A stretch of DNA of 64,000 bases from Entoloma clypeatum (taxonomy: Eukaryota > Basidiomycota > Agaricomycetes > Agaricales > Entolomataceae). Location: NCBI GenBank assembly GCA_963565915.1, contig OY751490.1, positions 4,278,001 through 4,342,000 on the forward strand, read 5' to 3'. The position numbers were made by a program, and so were the translations under genes. Within the stretch, counting starts at the first letter, position 1. Each line of letters starts with the position of its first letter. The notes beneath the pieces were generated by a model, which was given only the letters and a program-made list of their open reading frames with translations, was not told the origin of the DNA and ran no database searches. Shown one piece after another: positions 1 to 11,710 of this stretch.

Positions 1-670
1 CTCTCTCTCAGTGATTGATTGAGTGGTTTGATTTTCTAAGTCTCATCCAAAGGGAGTCTCAGTGAACCCTGAGGAAACTCGATCTCATATTAATATTTTA
101 TTTGATCAAAACCCTTGATTGTTGATGCATGACCTTGCGACAACTTTCTACAAAAGACAAACGAGTCTAACTACTTATGAAATAAGTGGTCAAGTTCCCA
201 CCACCCTTGAACTATTTGTTGAGGAGTTGTGAGGGGTTTTGTGGTGTTTTCGCACCGCAGGCTGCTCATCAAGTCCCATCTTCTCAGCGTCGACCTCTAA
301 AACTCTAGAAAAAACTCTTGAAGACTCGCAAAACGCTGGGCTGGGGTAGAGACGGCTGTTCTGGCCTGAAAAGACAAAGCTGGGCGCGAACAGTGGGAAA
401 ATGCGTGATGTGGCTCGCAAAAAATGCGAATGCAAAAAGGCAAGACCTAAAAATGACGATGTAGGTCAGAAACGCACTCTCATCACCACATGGAGAGGTG
501 GGGAGCGGCTAGGCAAGCTCGGAGCAAGGCTCGACGAGAGGAGGAAGCAGGCGCAACAGGCGTGTATTGATAGCTGATGGTCTCTCTACAACATGCAGAA
601 CGTGCTATGTAGTCTATATCACATGATCATGTGGAGTGACACCTGGACCAGAGCCCTCCCATGCCCTATA
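1..670. other. unassigned sequence left of Gypsy-A
   Basis: I see no convincing gene here. Short open frames exist on both strands but none shows a recognisable motif. The right boundary is the start of the Gypsy-A LTR-like repeat. Confidence 0.5.
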
Positions 671-1077
671 TGTTTTATCCGTCTCTGAATCTCCGATCCA
701 CTCCGATCATCCTCCGACATTCCGGACATCCGTTACCTCCGCATCTCCGCACGTTGCCATTGTGCATTTCATATTCATATTCCCATTTACTTATGCATCG
801 CCTTTTTCGCATGGTCCATTGACTGACATCTCCGATGTTTGTTACAGTCGCTGGCAACTTACGCCACAACTCTGGACCTACTCCAACCTTCTCCGTAAAG
901 TAATCACATTTAGATATTTAAGCTCGTACCATACCTGTAGTTCCTCAGTTCGAATATCAACAAAGTTCACTCCTCTACTCCCCGTTCATGCCAGAGATCT
1001 ACGCCGACGACATCCTCATCTACTGCTCTTCCTCCATCGTTACCCTTCAACGAGCTCAGTACTGTGTCCGAGTCACA
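671..1077 (+). repeat. Gypsy-A 5' LTR
   Basis: It starts TGTT and ends CA, and it is near-identical to 12234-12667 apart from a roughly 30-bp duplication in the other copy. A TATTTAAG box occurs inside. The first 85 bp contain eight TCCG words. It abuts protease-coding sequence directly, which is abnormal for a 5' LTR. Confidence 0.8.
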
Positions 1078-4000
1078 ATTCCCTCTGTGTCCGACTTACA
1101 TCTCCACTTATCTCCAATTCTTCTCCGATAGCCACCCTTGTGGACTCCGGCTCTACTCATTGTTTTATTGACTCTCATTATGCTTCATCCTATAAACTCC
1201 CTTTCACCTCCATACCTCCGATCGAACTTAAATTATTTGACAGAACGTCCAACTCCATCATTACTCAGGCGGTTGATCTCCCTGTATACTTTTCCTCCAG
1301 TGAATATATGGCCATTACAGCCTACATGACTCCACTCGATTCCTCCTGTTCTATGGTTCTTGGATACAACTGGCTCACCCGCTACAATCCTATGATTGAC
1401 TGGGTATTGGGCAGTATTACTTTCCGTCCACAGCTCTTGAAGGAGTCTCCGACCTTGACGTCTTCTGCCAGGTCAGCTCCACTACCTCCGCAGACCTCTC
1501 CCGATACTCCGACCTCCGACTCCGGCACACCCGCTGCTACTCCAGACGTTGTCCCGAATATTGCATTGATAAATGCAGCCGCATTTGTGTGCACTTGCAA
1601 ACTTCCGGGTGCCCAATCTTTCTGAATTCACCTCTCCGACCACACAATCTCCGCTCAATCCGTTTCCATGTCCGAGGAACCTCCGGACCTCTCCCATATC
1701 CCAGAGGAATATCACGATTTTGCTGATGTTTTTAGCAAGACAAAAGCAGACACCCTCGCTCTGCATCGTCCATATGACCTCCGCATTGAGTTAGAAGATG
1801 GATCAACTCCCCCTATTGGCCCTATGTACTCCATTTCACAATCTGAACTATCTGCCCTGTGAAACTTCATAGACGAACATTTGGCCATTGGTTTCATTCG
1901 CCCCTCTCGCTCTCCACATGGCGCTCTGGTCCTCTTTGTCCGAAAGAAGGACGGTTCCCTCCGCCTGTGCATCGACTATCGGGGCCTGAACAAAGTTACC
2001 AAGAAGGATCGATACCCTCTTCCGCTCATCTCCGACCTCCTTTCCACTGCCGGAAGAGCGCGTGTTTATACCACTCTCGATCTCCGGCATGCATATCATC
2101 TTGTCCGCATTGCCGACGGAGATGAATGGAAAACCGCTTTCCGCACTTGTTATGGATCGTTTGAATGGCTTGTTATGCCTTTTGGACTATCCAACACCCC
2201 TGCTGCTTTTCAGCGATTTGTGAATGATATCTTCAGTGACCTCCTCAATGTTACAGTGGTGGTCTACCTCGATGACATTCTCATTTACTCCGACGACCCT
2301 GCCAAGCACCCCAACAATGTCAAGGAAGTTCTCTGACGTCTCCGCAAGAACGGACTTTACGTCCGCTCCGACAAGTGCAAATTTTCTGTCGACACAGTCG
2401 AATATCTTGGTTTCATCCTTTCTCCCTCTGGTCTCCGCATGTCCGAAACCAAGGTGAAGACCATTCAAGAGTGGCCTGAACCTCAAAAAGTGAAGGACGT
2501 ACAGTCTTTCCTTGGATTCGCAAATTTCTATCGACGTTTCATCCACGGTTATTTGGACATTGTTGTTCCGCTCACCCGACTCACCCGGAAGGGTACTCCG
2601 TTCCGTTTCTCCGACTCTGCACGGAGTGCGTTCAATGAGTTGAAACTCGCTTTTACCAAAGCACCGGTCCTCACTCATTGGATTCCTGATCGACCTATTA
2701 TCATCGAGACAGACGCCTCCGACTATGCACTTGGTGCTATTTTGTCCATCCAGACCTCTGATGAGGAGATACACCCAGTAGGGTTCCACTCCCGCACCTT
2801 CACCGCCCCGGAACTCAACTACGACACGCACAACAAGGAGTTACTTGCTATCCATGAAGCATTCAAGGTATGGCGACATTACCTTGAAGGCTCCGCTGCT
2901 CCGATCAACGTTGTCACGGACCACAAGAACCTGGAGTACTTCGCCACTACAAAGGTTCTTACCTGCCGACAAGCCCGGTGGTCCGAGTTCCTCTCTCAGT
3001 TCAATCTCTTGATTCGCTTCCGCCCCGGACGTCTCGCTACCAAGCCGGACTCTTTGACTAGACGATGGGACGTCTATCCCAAAGAGGGGAATAGCGACTA
3101 TGCATTGGTAAACCCAAGCAACTTCCGACCAGTCTTTTCCCAAGAACAGCTGTCCGCATCTCTCCGAGCTACGGAGTTGTTCATCCCTGTTCTCCACGCC
3201 ACAGTCATAATGGACATTGAACAGTTGCACTCCGACATCCTCCATTCACTCCCATCCGACCCAATCTATGCCGACCATCTCAAGGAGCCCAAACCGCACT
3301 GGTCCGTAGACTCCGACGGTTTCCTCCATCATAGTGGTCGCATTTATGTCCCCGACTCCGATAACCTCCGGCTCCGCACCCTCCGCAACAAGCACGACCA
3401 TATTCTCTCCGGACACCCCAGACAGAACAAGACAGTTAGTCTCATTCAACGAGATTATACTTGGCCTGGTGTTTGAGACTTTGTCAAAAAGTACTGCAAA
3501 TCCTGCAGCACTTGCATGTGCTCTAAACCTCAACGCCACAAGCCCTATGGTATGCTGAAGCAACTCCCAGTTCCGAACCTTCCGTGGAACTCCATATCCA
3601 TGGACTTCATTGAGACACTTCCAACCTCCGGCGGTTTTGACGCAATCCTTGTTATTGTTGACCAAATGACAAAACAAAGCATTTTTGTTCCGACTACAAT
3701 CCACTGCACCTCCGAAGATCTAGCCACCTTGTTCATCCTGCATGTGTTCTCCAAGCACAGAGTACCAGAACATGTCACCTCTGACCGAGGCCCGGAGTTC
3801 ATCTCCCGCTTTTTCTGCTCCCTCGGAAAAGCCCTCAACATGACTCTGCACTTCACCTCTGGCTACCATCCTGAAGGTGACGGTCAAACCGAACGTACCA
3901 ACCAAACCTTGGAACAGTACCTCCGCATCTTCTGCAACTATTAGCAGGACAACTGGTCCGAGCTACTTCCGCTTGCGGAGTTCGCGTACAACAATGCTCC

Positions 4001-4677
4001 GAGTGCTACGACCAGGATCTGGCCTTCTTCGCCAATAAAGGTTATCATCCGAACCTCTCCGTCCATCCAGAGCGCGACCTCGCATCCGCCGTGCCCAACA
4101 ATTCATCGTAGACCTGGACGAGCTTCACCAAGAACTCAAATCTACAATCCTAGAAGCTCAACGACGTTATCAAGGCCCCGCTGATCTCCGGCATGCTCCG
4201 CCCCCTCCGCTCCAAGTAGGACAGCAAGCGTTTGTGAAGGCTAAGTTTTTCTGCACTACACGACCCTCCAAAAAGCTGTCTGAAAAGTACCTTGGCCCCT
4301 TTGACATCCTTGCCAGGAATGGTACACACTCTTACACCCTCCGACTCCCGGACACCATACGTGGTGTTCACCCCATTTTCCACATCTCCAAGCTGGAGCC
4401 ATCTGTTCCAAACGTCATTCCGAACCGGACAGTAACTCCGCCTCCTCCGATCGACATTGAAGGAGAAGTGGAATACAAAATCGCCGAAATCCTTGACACC
4501 AAACTGGATCGGCGGCGTTCTTGCAAACTGCTCTACCTAGTCCATTGGCTAGGCTATGAAGAAACCGATGAGGAACAGTCCTGGCTACCCGCCATGGAAC
4601 TCGAACACGCGACAGACTTAGTCACGGATTTCCACTCCGCGTATCCGGAGAAACTGGGCCCCTTATCACACCTATAG
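1078..4677 (+). pseudogene. pol: Gypsy-A pol (protease, RT, RNase H, integrase, chromodomain), degenerate
   Basis: One frame runs to 3944, then a frameshift near 4010 leads to the last part, ending at the TAG at 4675-4677. Domains in order: aspartic protease with VDSGS (about 1138); RT with [17 protein letters not shown] and YLDD (about 2265-2276); RNase H with ETDASDYALGAIL and TDHKNLEYF; integrase with SGHP...CKSCSTC, a central SDRGPEF and DGQTERTNQ; C-terminal chromodomain with VEYKIAEILD and YLVHWLGYE. Premature stops are TGA at 1623, 1860, 2334 and 3474 and TAG at 3942. In context at least four read as CGA to TGA or CAG to TAG. The product would be nuclear and drive cDNA synthesis and integration; this copy cannot make it. 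Confidence 0.9.
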
Positions 4678-4742
4678 AACCGCGCACGACACTCATATTG
4701 CAAAATAAAATAAATAAATAAAATAATTAGAGGGGGGAGGGG

Positions 4743-5139
4743 CTACTGGGTTTTGGCCTTTTTGGCCGGCGGACTGTCATCCTCCGACTCATCCTCCGGT
4801 TCTCCCTCCGCCTCCTCTTTCTCCGCTTGCAGTTCAGCAAGCTCCCAATCCGCCAACCCCTCGACCTCCCTCTCAACCTTTTCCTCATCCTCTTCCTCTC
4901 CTTCTTCCTCTTCTCCATCCTCCGTATCCAACTCCAGAGCCGCCGCCTCCAGCAGGAAGTTCCGGTAGGCGAGGTGGTTGTTTAAGATCTGCAGCTGCAG
5001 GAGCAGCGCCCAACCAACCCTCGCCGACCACTCCTCCTTCTCCTCCTTCTCCTCCCGGAGCTCCTGGAGCTCCTCCACGATGGCCTCCTCCGTCTTCCCC
5101 CATTTCCGCTTCGCCCGCATCTCGCCGGGCTTCAGGCAA
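4743..5139 (-). pseudogene. Gypsy-A antisense ORF, C-terminal part (coiled coil, acidic tail)
   Basis: This is the 3' part of an antisense gene cut by Gypsy-B1. It runs from the insertion site leftwards to a stop at 4743. The peptide begins with the continuation of a zinc-cluster segment (LKPGEMRAKRKWGK), then has a glutamate-rich helix (TEEAIVEELQELREEKEEK), a hydrophobic leucine-rich segment, long acidic runs and a terminal basic PPAKKAKTQ that could act as a nuclear signal. When Gypsy-B1 and one TSD copy are ignored, the frame continues exactly from 11772-11711. It lies between pol and the 3' LTR, head-on to pol. Function is inferred only from the zinc-cluster pattern in the other part. 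Confidence 0.7.
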
Positions 5140-5509
5140 TGTTACGGACTAATGACTACGGACGTATACGCTTACTTTTTCACTTTTACTCATCGGCCCC
5201 CGCTTACACATATCGTATTATACTTTATTTCCTTTAGTATACTTCGCTCCCGCGCTGACTCGCTTTCCGCAGCTGTCTGACTCATTCCACAGTCAGCTTA
5301 CTCATTAGTACATAGCCTTCCGCAGTCGCCTTACTCATGTGCACTGCCTTCCGCAGTTACTGACTCATTCGCTACCGCTCATAGTCAGTACTATATAAAC
5401 CTCATGTACCATAGCTACATTCCTTAGATTTAGCAATCACATTGCTCTTCGCCTTTCCATCTTCCTGCATACTCTGCCCGAACCTTGGAACGGTTTGTTA
5501 CGCATAACA
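5140..5509 (+). repeat. Gypsy-B1 5' LTR
   Basis: A 370-bp terminal repeat, matched by 11341-11710. It has TG/CA ends, a TATATAAA box at 5392 and a downstream AGATTTAGCAA that matches the primer-binding tract. Confidence 0.95.
5392..5436 (+). promoter_or_regulatory. Gypsy-B1 LTR promoter: TATA box and probable transcript start
   Basis: TATATAAA lies at 5392-5399. About 34 nt downstream, AGATTTAGCAA (5426-5436) is the exact reverse complement of the tract just after the LTR. By analogy with Tf1 this would be the extreme 5' end of the RNA. The start site is inferred from spacing and complementarity. Confidence 0.55.
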
Positions 5510-5522
5510 AGTTGCTAAATCT
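5510..5522 (+). other. Gypsy-B1 self-priming primer-binding tract
   Basis: The first bases after the LTR are AG, then TTGCTAAATCT (5512-5522), an 11-nt perfect reverse complement of 5426-5436 in the LTR. No tRNA match was recognised. Tf1/sushi-type chromoviruses prime minus-strand synthesis by folding back the mRNA 5' end onto such a site. Gypsy-B2 keeps the same pair. Confidence 0.6.
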
Positions 5523-5611
5523 CGTTAGGTTCGCCCAGAGCGAAGAGAGCAACTACCAGACGAGTCAAGACGTCGCGCTTCTTTGAAGACTTCACCAGTA
5601 ACCCATTCAGC

Positions 5612-6298
5612 ATGCCAGAAGCCCGACAGGAGGAGCTAAGTCCTCGAGACAGTATTGATTTTACGCTTATCCAGCAGTACATCGAATCGGAGATCCGTCG
5701 CATCCTACAGCAGGTGCTTGACGAAGAACTAGACAACAACGAGCATCGCCCCCACGGCGAGATAGCAGAGAGCATCCATCTTGCTCGGCAACACCAGATC
5801 GCGCGTTACAACGCCCGACAGAACGAACTCGAAAGCTTTCGCGTTCAAGAAGGACCTCAGACAGGTCGGATCACAGAGATCAGAGAGTTTATCGGTGTCC
5901 AGACAACCGTTATCAGAAGATTGATTAGGACGCTCACATCGAGACGTCCCAGAGCCGCATCACCATGTCTTACTCGAAGCAGCAGATCTACGCCCACTTC
6001 ACCACCAACGAGCAACAGACCGAGTACAACCGTTGGGCACAAAACGAGAGACTTGACCCCTTCTCGCGACCAACAGACGCGCAGGAACAGAGATTCCTTA
6101 GAGATCTACAGAGGAAATACCCCGAACGTTTTGCCACTGATTCCGCCGACGAGTCCCCTGACGAATTTACTTTTGACTCTGCGCAGTCAGATACCGAACA
6201 GACGCCTAGAACAGGGACTGATTTTCAACCCCTACCTGTATCCCGAACCCCATCTTCATCCCAACAATCCGACACCTCTCCTACTCCGCAGGTTCTAG
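5612..6298 (+). CDS. ORF0, upstream of and overlapping gag in Gypsy-B1
   Basis: ATG at 5612 opens a frame of about 228 codons. The first 115 residues are charged and helix-prone (DFTLIQQYIESEIRRILQQV, EIAESIHLARQHQIARYNAR). The rest overlaps gag for 334 nt in a different frame and is Ser/Thr/Pro-rich. Gypsy-B2 keeps the same frame open to the equivalent stop at 20962, with ATG replaced by ACG. A minus-one shift or a small intron could join it to gag, making it a Gag N-terminal extension. The overlapping tail may be only a passive shadow of gag. I do not recognise its family. Confidence 0.5.
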   Translation: MPEARQEELSPRDSIDFTLIQQYIESEIRRILQQVLDEELDNNEHRPHGEIAESIHLARQHQIARYNARQNELESFRVQEGPQTGRITEIREFIGVQTTVIRRLIRTLTSRRPRAASPCLTRSSRSTPTSPPTSNRPSTTVGHKTRDLTPSRDQQTRRNRDSLEIYRGNTPNVLPLIPPTSPLTNLLLTLRSQIPNRRLEQGLIFNPYLYPEPHLHPNNPTPLLLRRF

Positions 6299-7167
6299 AC
6301 ATGGCAGAAGCACCGACAGTACAAACAATGGATACATCCAAGATCATCAAAGATCCTGGGATGTTCAAAGACAGACACACCTTCGACGAGTGGTGGAAAG
6401 CCACCAAATTATACATCAGGTTCCAGAAGGGCCTGTCCAACGATCAGAAAATTCTTGCGGTGTTATCCCGCATGATGGAAGGGTCCAGTAAACACTGGGC
6501 CAGCAACAAGTTAGACGACCTTGCCACCGATGGCGAGAACATCACCTGGTTAGGGTTCTCAGACGACATCGCTACGTGATTCTCTATTGCCAACAAGTCG
6601 GCAGCGGCCAAGGCGAGACTCGAAGTCCTGAAACAGGAGAAACGCACCATCCACGAATTCTTGGACGAATTTGAAGAGCTCTTGAAGCTGTCAAACCTTG
6701 GCGAAGAAACTGGGAAATACATCCTGGAAAAGAACGTCAACCGCAGAATTTCTGAACAAGTGGCTAGCGATGGCAAAACGTACACTGATTACACAAAGGA
6801 GATCTGAAACAAGGGACGACAGATGGAGGGACATGCATTAGTCATCCGAGGGGGTGGCGACACACACACCGGATTGGGCACCACTTATGGTGGTCAAGGC
6901 AAAGCCATGGAGATCGACAAAACAGGAGTAGCCCGTTGCTACAACTGTCAGCGCTTTGGTCACCTTGCCAAAGACTGCAAAGCCCCAAAGAAGAAAGATG
7001 GTCGTAAGCGTTTCAACTGCGACCAAGAAGGACATATCACGTGCAACTGCCGCAAGCCGAAGAAGAACTCTGGAAAGATTAGGAAGGTGTCTGATGGAGA
7101 TACCAATGATGATGAAACCATCACCATAGAGACCGATGAGAAGGATTTTCCCGAAGGGTCCGATTAA
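5965..7167 (+). pseudogene. gag: Gypsy-B1 gag (nucleocapsid), two in-frame TGA
   Basis: ATG at 5965 opens gag. The core region FKDRHTFDEWWKATKLYIRF through SDDIAT and FSIANKSAAAKARLEVL is typical of a retrotransposon capsid. Two zinc knuckles follow: CYNCQRFGHLAKDC, intact (CX2CX4HX4C), and FNCDQEGHITCNC, whose first Cys is Arg here; Gypsy-B2 keeps CFNCDQEGHTAHNC. Premature TGA occurs at 6577 and 6805. At the second site Gypsy-B2 has CGA, proving a C to T change; at the first site both copies have TGA. The C terminus is acidic and ends at TAA 7165-7167. The product would package the RNA in cytoplasmic particles. Confidence 0.85.
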
Positions 7168-7199
7168 ACGACGCTAAGTCGCGACCCTTATCCATTAAA

Positions 7200-10100
7200 C
7201 GAACTCGCTTGCCTGGTGCAGCTACAGACAATATAACTTATGTTATCCCTGCAAAGCGAGCCGTTGCGTCAACTAAGATTGTCAAGGGAGATAAACCTCC
7301 AAAACGACGAGAGATCAAGCTGCAAGCTCAGATCAAAATACGACGAGGACCAAAGGCCATTCGACCCGAGGTTGATAGCGGATGTGAACGCACATGTATC
7401 CATCCCAGAATAGTATGCGAACAGAACCTTCCCACACGGGGAATAAAGCCCATATCAATCCTAAATGCGGATGGATCGCCGAACCGACAACAGAAAGCAG
7501 AAAAACTTGCCGAAGTCAAGCTGGACTTAGGAACACACCAGGAAACCATGGAAGCAATGGTATTGGACATTGGGAGAATGGACATGCTTTTGGGACATGA
7601 CTGGTTGGTGCACCACAACCCCACGATCAATTGGACGACCGGCGCTGTAACATTCAACCGGTGCCCATCAACATGTCAAACCAAACACTCGGATTTCAGG
7701 GTTAACCTTAATGGTCGCAAACATCGGGTTCGCATGGTGGAAGTACGAGACAAGGACACGCCCAAGAAATCGGATCAGAAATGGAAGCCTGGAGACCCCA
7801 TATTGGAAGCAGTTACTCCCACACCACCTCCCACAACCAAACGACCCTCATATGTTGAACGTTTTGCCCATCTCTTTGAAAAAGAAAACTTTGACAAAAT
7901 CCCAAAGGAAAGAGAATGGGACCACGGCATTGAACTTACACCGGACGCGCCAAAGGAGCTAGGAGGAAACACGTATCCTATGACCCAAAAGGAGCAAGAA
8001 GAACTGGACGAATTCATCGATGAAGGCCTGGCAACCGGAAAGATCCAACCGTCCAAATCCCCTTATGCATCACCCTGCTTCTTCATTAACAAGAAAGACG
8101 GTTCCAAACGATTGGTACAGGATTATCGCACGGTCAATAAATTCACGGTTAAAGACAAATTCCCACTCCCACGCATCAACGACCTCTTGGATGTATTGAA
8201 GGACGCAGTCTACTTCAACAAAATGGACATCATGTGGGGATACAATAACGTGCGGATCAAGAAGGGTGACGAATGGAAAGCCGCCTTCCTGACCAGCCAA
8301 GGATTGTTTGAACCATTGGTCATGTTTTTTGGTCTCTGCAACTCCCTGGGAACGTTCTCTCGGATGATGGCCAACCTATTCAGGGATCAGATCCGTCGGC
8401 GCATCTGTGTGATTTACATGGATGACATAGTGGTTATTGGTAAAACCAAGGAAGAACTCGCCCGGAACACTGAAGAGATCTTGCAGATTCTGTCAGACAA
8501 TGACCTGTTCCTAAAGGAGAAGAAGTGTCTTTGGGAAGTAACGAAATGCCCCATATTGGGATATGTCGTTGGAGAAGGACGTGTTGAGATGGAAACTGAA
8601 AAGGTGGACACAATCCAGAACTGGCGAGTACCCACATCAAAAAAGGAAGTCCAGAGGTTCCTGGGATTTGCCAATTTTTATCGACGCTTCATTGAAGGAT
8701 ACTCAAACATCGCAAAGCCACTCACAACACTCACGGGAAATACAGCATTCACGTGGGGACCAGCGGCGCAAGAAGCATTTGAAGGTCTCATATGGGCAAT
8801 CACGACGGCACCAGTCTTGGCATTGCCCAAACTGGACAGACAGTTCAGGGTCGAAACCGATGCATCGGGTTATGCGATTGGAGCGGTACTTTCACAGAAA
8901 CAAGATGACAAGTGGCATCCTATCGCGTTCTTGTCGCGGACCATGTCCGCGGCCGAACAGAATTACTAGATATATGACAAGGAACTCTTAGCAGTCATGG
9001 AAGCACTGAAGGACTGGCGACATTATCTACTTGAAGCCAAGGAACGTTTCGAGATCTTAACCGATCACAAAAACCTGGAGTATTTCCGGCGTCCTCAGGA
9101 CCTAAACCAATGACAGAGGCGCTGGAAGATGAAGTTACAAGACTATGACTTCGAATTGCGACATGTACCTGGGAAGACAAACGCGAAAGCAGACATCCTA
9201 TCACGTTTACCCTGGTATGAGACGGAACTCGAGCCGCAGGACAGCGACCAAATGCTCAAGGAGGGGCTATTTTTGAAACGATTGGAATCAGAAGATGTGA
9301 TACAAATGGAGATGTTCACGGAGGAACAATTCTTTGAAGGGGGTGAAACATCTGATTCCATCAAAATCGGAAACATCACAACCATCGAAAACCCATGGAT
9401 CGCACGCATCAAGGCCTCGAATCGCATGGAGACAGAAGTAGCCCAGGGTCTGAAGAAGAATCCTCACTGGTACCAGCAGGAAAATGGTATCACCTACGCA
9501 GGAGAACGAGTCTATGTTCCACCAGACCCACAATTGCGCCAAGAACTGATGTTTGAAGCGCACGACGCACCAGTGGCAGGACATCCAGGACAATATCGAA
9601 CACATGAACTCCTCACTCGCACCTACTGGTGGCCCACCATCCTACATGACGTAAAAAAGTATGTGAAAGGTTGTGACACCTGTCAACGTAACAAGATCAG
9701 CCGCCAAAGGAGACACGCCCCTCTACACCCTAACGCCGCGCCAAGTCAACCATGGGAAGACATAGGGATTGACATCGTGGGACCGATACCAGAATCTGAT
9801 GGAAAGAACGCAATTCTGGTCATCACGGACAGACATTCAAAGATGCTTCATCTCATCCCGACAACCGTGGAACTATCGGCTGAAGGATTAGCCAAGATCT
9901 ATCAGGACCAGATATGGAAGCTTCATGGAATCCCTAAGAAGATCATTAGCGACAGAGGACCACAGTTCGCCGCGAAGTTCATGGAGATACTTTGCCGCAT
10001 GTTGGGGATCAAGAGAAACCTGTCCACTGCGTACCATCCACAAACTGATGGACAAGCCGAACGATCGCATCAGGAAACCAAGGTGTTCTTATGAAACTTT

Positions 10101-10817
10101 GTCAACCATCTACAAGATGATTGGGCGGAATGGATCGCAATCGCAGAATTCCAGTACAATGACAAAGAACATCAAGCGACAAAGTACACACCATTCTATC
10201 TCAACTACGGTATACATCCTTGGAAGGGAGAACTTGTGTTGGAAGACACCAATCCAGCGGCAAACGACTTCTTGAAAAAACTCAAACAGGCACGAGAAGA
10301 AGCCAACGCAGCACTGAAACAGGCCCAGGATCAGATGAAGAAGACAGTTGACACACGACGAAGCCCGTCTCGGAATTACCGCATCGGAGACAAGGTGTGG
10401 CTGGAAGGGACTAACATCAGGACTGATCGTCCCTCAAAGAAACTTGACGCCCTCCGACATGGACCGTTCAAAGTCCTAGAAAAGAAAGGAGCTAGCGCAT
10501 ACCGTCTTGATCTTCCCAAAACCTGGAAGATGATCCACCCTGTGTTCAACGAGACCCTGTTATCGCCATACGAAACCCCGAAGTATGCTATTCAGAAGAA
10601 GAAGCCAGCCCCTGATCCGATCATTGTCGAAGGACGAGAAGAATACCATGTCTCCACGATCCTAGACTCTCGGAAATTCCGTGGAAAGATCCAGTACCTT
10701 GTCCAATGGGAAGGGTACGACCCAGAAGAGAACACGTGGGAACCTCGGACTAATGTTCAGAACGCTCAAGACTTGATCCGAGATTTTCATCGGCAAAACC
10801 CATCGCGTCCACGATAA
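7200..10817 (+). pseudogene. pol: Gypsy-B1 pol with chromodomain, three premature stops
   Basis: A single frame is open from 7200 to the stop at 10815-10817, interrupted by TAG 8967 (GAG in Gypsy-B2), TGA 9112 (CGA in Gypsy-B2) and TGA 10092. Domains: protease VDSG (about 7371); RT with DYRTVNKFTVKDKFPLPRI and YMDD (8415-8426); RNase H with VETDASGYAIGAVLSQ and TDHKNLEYF; integrase zinc domain HDAPVAGHPGQ...CDTCQRNK; core with DIVGPIP, SDRGPQF and GQAERSHQE; C-terminal chromodomain EEYHVSTILDSRK...YLVQWEGYD. The chromodomain probably directs integration to modified histones. Gag ends 33 nt before this frame opens, so how Pol is expressed is unclear. Confidence 0.9.
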
Positions 10818-10934
10818 AAGAACAAACTTTGAGAACCATTTTCCACATCGACTTCTGTCACATCGAGTTCCCCGCTCCAACTCTTCTCGCCCAACATGCC
10901 GTTCTTCTTATACCTTTCAAACATCATTTCTGCC

Positions 10935-11303
10935 ATGTCCAACATCACCGCCGCCTCCACCGATGCTTCCGATATCAACCCCACCATCACCACCCTCATT
11001 GGCGAAGCGCTCTCCATGCGCGACCAGATCCATGCGCTCGAAACCTCCGTCGCCGACATCCTCCACCGGCAGATGCATATCCGCCTTCATACCCTCTCCG
11101 ATTTACCAACCGCCCCCACCGCTGAGGAGAAGCTCATCCTCAAAAACTATACCAACACCCTTGCTGTCGAGAATCGACGCCTTCGCCTCGCCGTTCGAGG
11201 TTTAGAGTTTGCCACGGCGGTAAACGATGAACTGATAAAGGATTGGGGTAACCGAGTTGACCCTGCCTGGGCCGATCCAAATGGCAACGATGGATGGGAG
11301 TAG
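10935..11303 (+). CDS. ORF3, conserved small protein after pol in Gypsy-B
   Basis: This 122-residue ORF lies between pol and the 3' LTR, on the same strand as pol. The ATG at 10935 is chosen because Gypsy-B2 starts at the equivalent Met (MSNTT there, MSNIT here). Both copies share the core ALSMRDQIHALETS, then RQMHIRLH, a region ending EEK, and a final tryptophan-containing acidic segment (GNDGWE here, GNNEGWGQ there). The middle is predicted amphipathic helix, possibly coiled coil. There is no signal peptide or membrane span, so it is not an envelope protein. It stays open in both copies although gag and pol have decayed. Function unknown. Confidence 0.65.
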   Translation: MSNITAASTDASDINPTITTLIGEALSMRDQIHALETSVADILHRQMHIRLHTLSDLPTAPTAEEKLILKNYTNTLAVENRRLRLAVRGLEFATAVNDELIKDWGNRVDPAWADPNGNDGWE

Positions 11304-11340
11304 GTAGTCTGTGAGGACACAGACCTTGAGGAGGGGAACA

Positions 11341-11710
11341 TGTTACGGACTAACGACTACGGACGTATACGCTTACTTTTTCACTTTTACTCATCGGCCC
11401 CCGCTTACACATATCGTATTATACTTTATTTCCTTTAGTATACTTCGCTCCCGCGCTGACTCGCTTTCCGCAGCTGTCTGACTCATTCCGCAGTCAGCTT
11501 ACTCATTAGTGCATAGCCTTCCGCAGTCGCCTTACTCATGCGCACTGCCTTCCGCAGTTACTGACTCATTCGCTACCGCTCATAGTCAGTACTATATAAA
11601 CCTCATGTACCATAGCTACATTCCTTAGATTTAGCAATCACATTGCTCTTCGCCTTTCCATCTTCCTGCATACTCTGCCCGAACCTTGGAACGGTTTGTT
11701 ACGTATAACA
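11341..11710 (+). repeat. Gypsy-B1 3' LTR
   Basis: A 370-bp copy of 5140-5509, preceded by a purine-rich tract (GAGGAGGGGA) and followed by the TSD GGCAA. Confidence 0.95.

Larger units (their letters stand above)
5140..11710 (+). mobile_element. Gypsy-B1, full-length Ty3/Gypsy chromovirus, TSD GGCAA
   Basis: LTRs of 370 bp (5140-5509, 11341-11710) start TGTT and end AACA. The 5-bp TSD GGCAA lies at 5135-5139 and 11711-11715. The two LTRs differ at about five positions, mostly transitions at CpG. Internal order: self-priming site, ORF0, gag, pol with chromodomain, ORF3, and the purine tract GAGGAGGGGA before the 3' LTR. It sits inside the antisense ORF of Gypsy-A. Gypsy-B2 at 16713-22152 is a second, inverted copy of the same family. 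Confidence 0.95.

Noticed and set aside
10935..11303. ORF3 as an envelope protein
   Set aside because: No signal peptide, membrane span or cysteine pattern; only position would suggest it.
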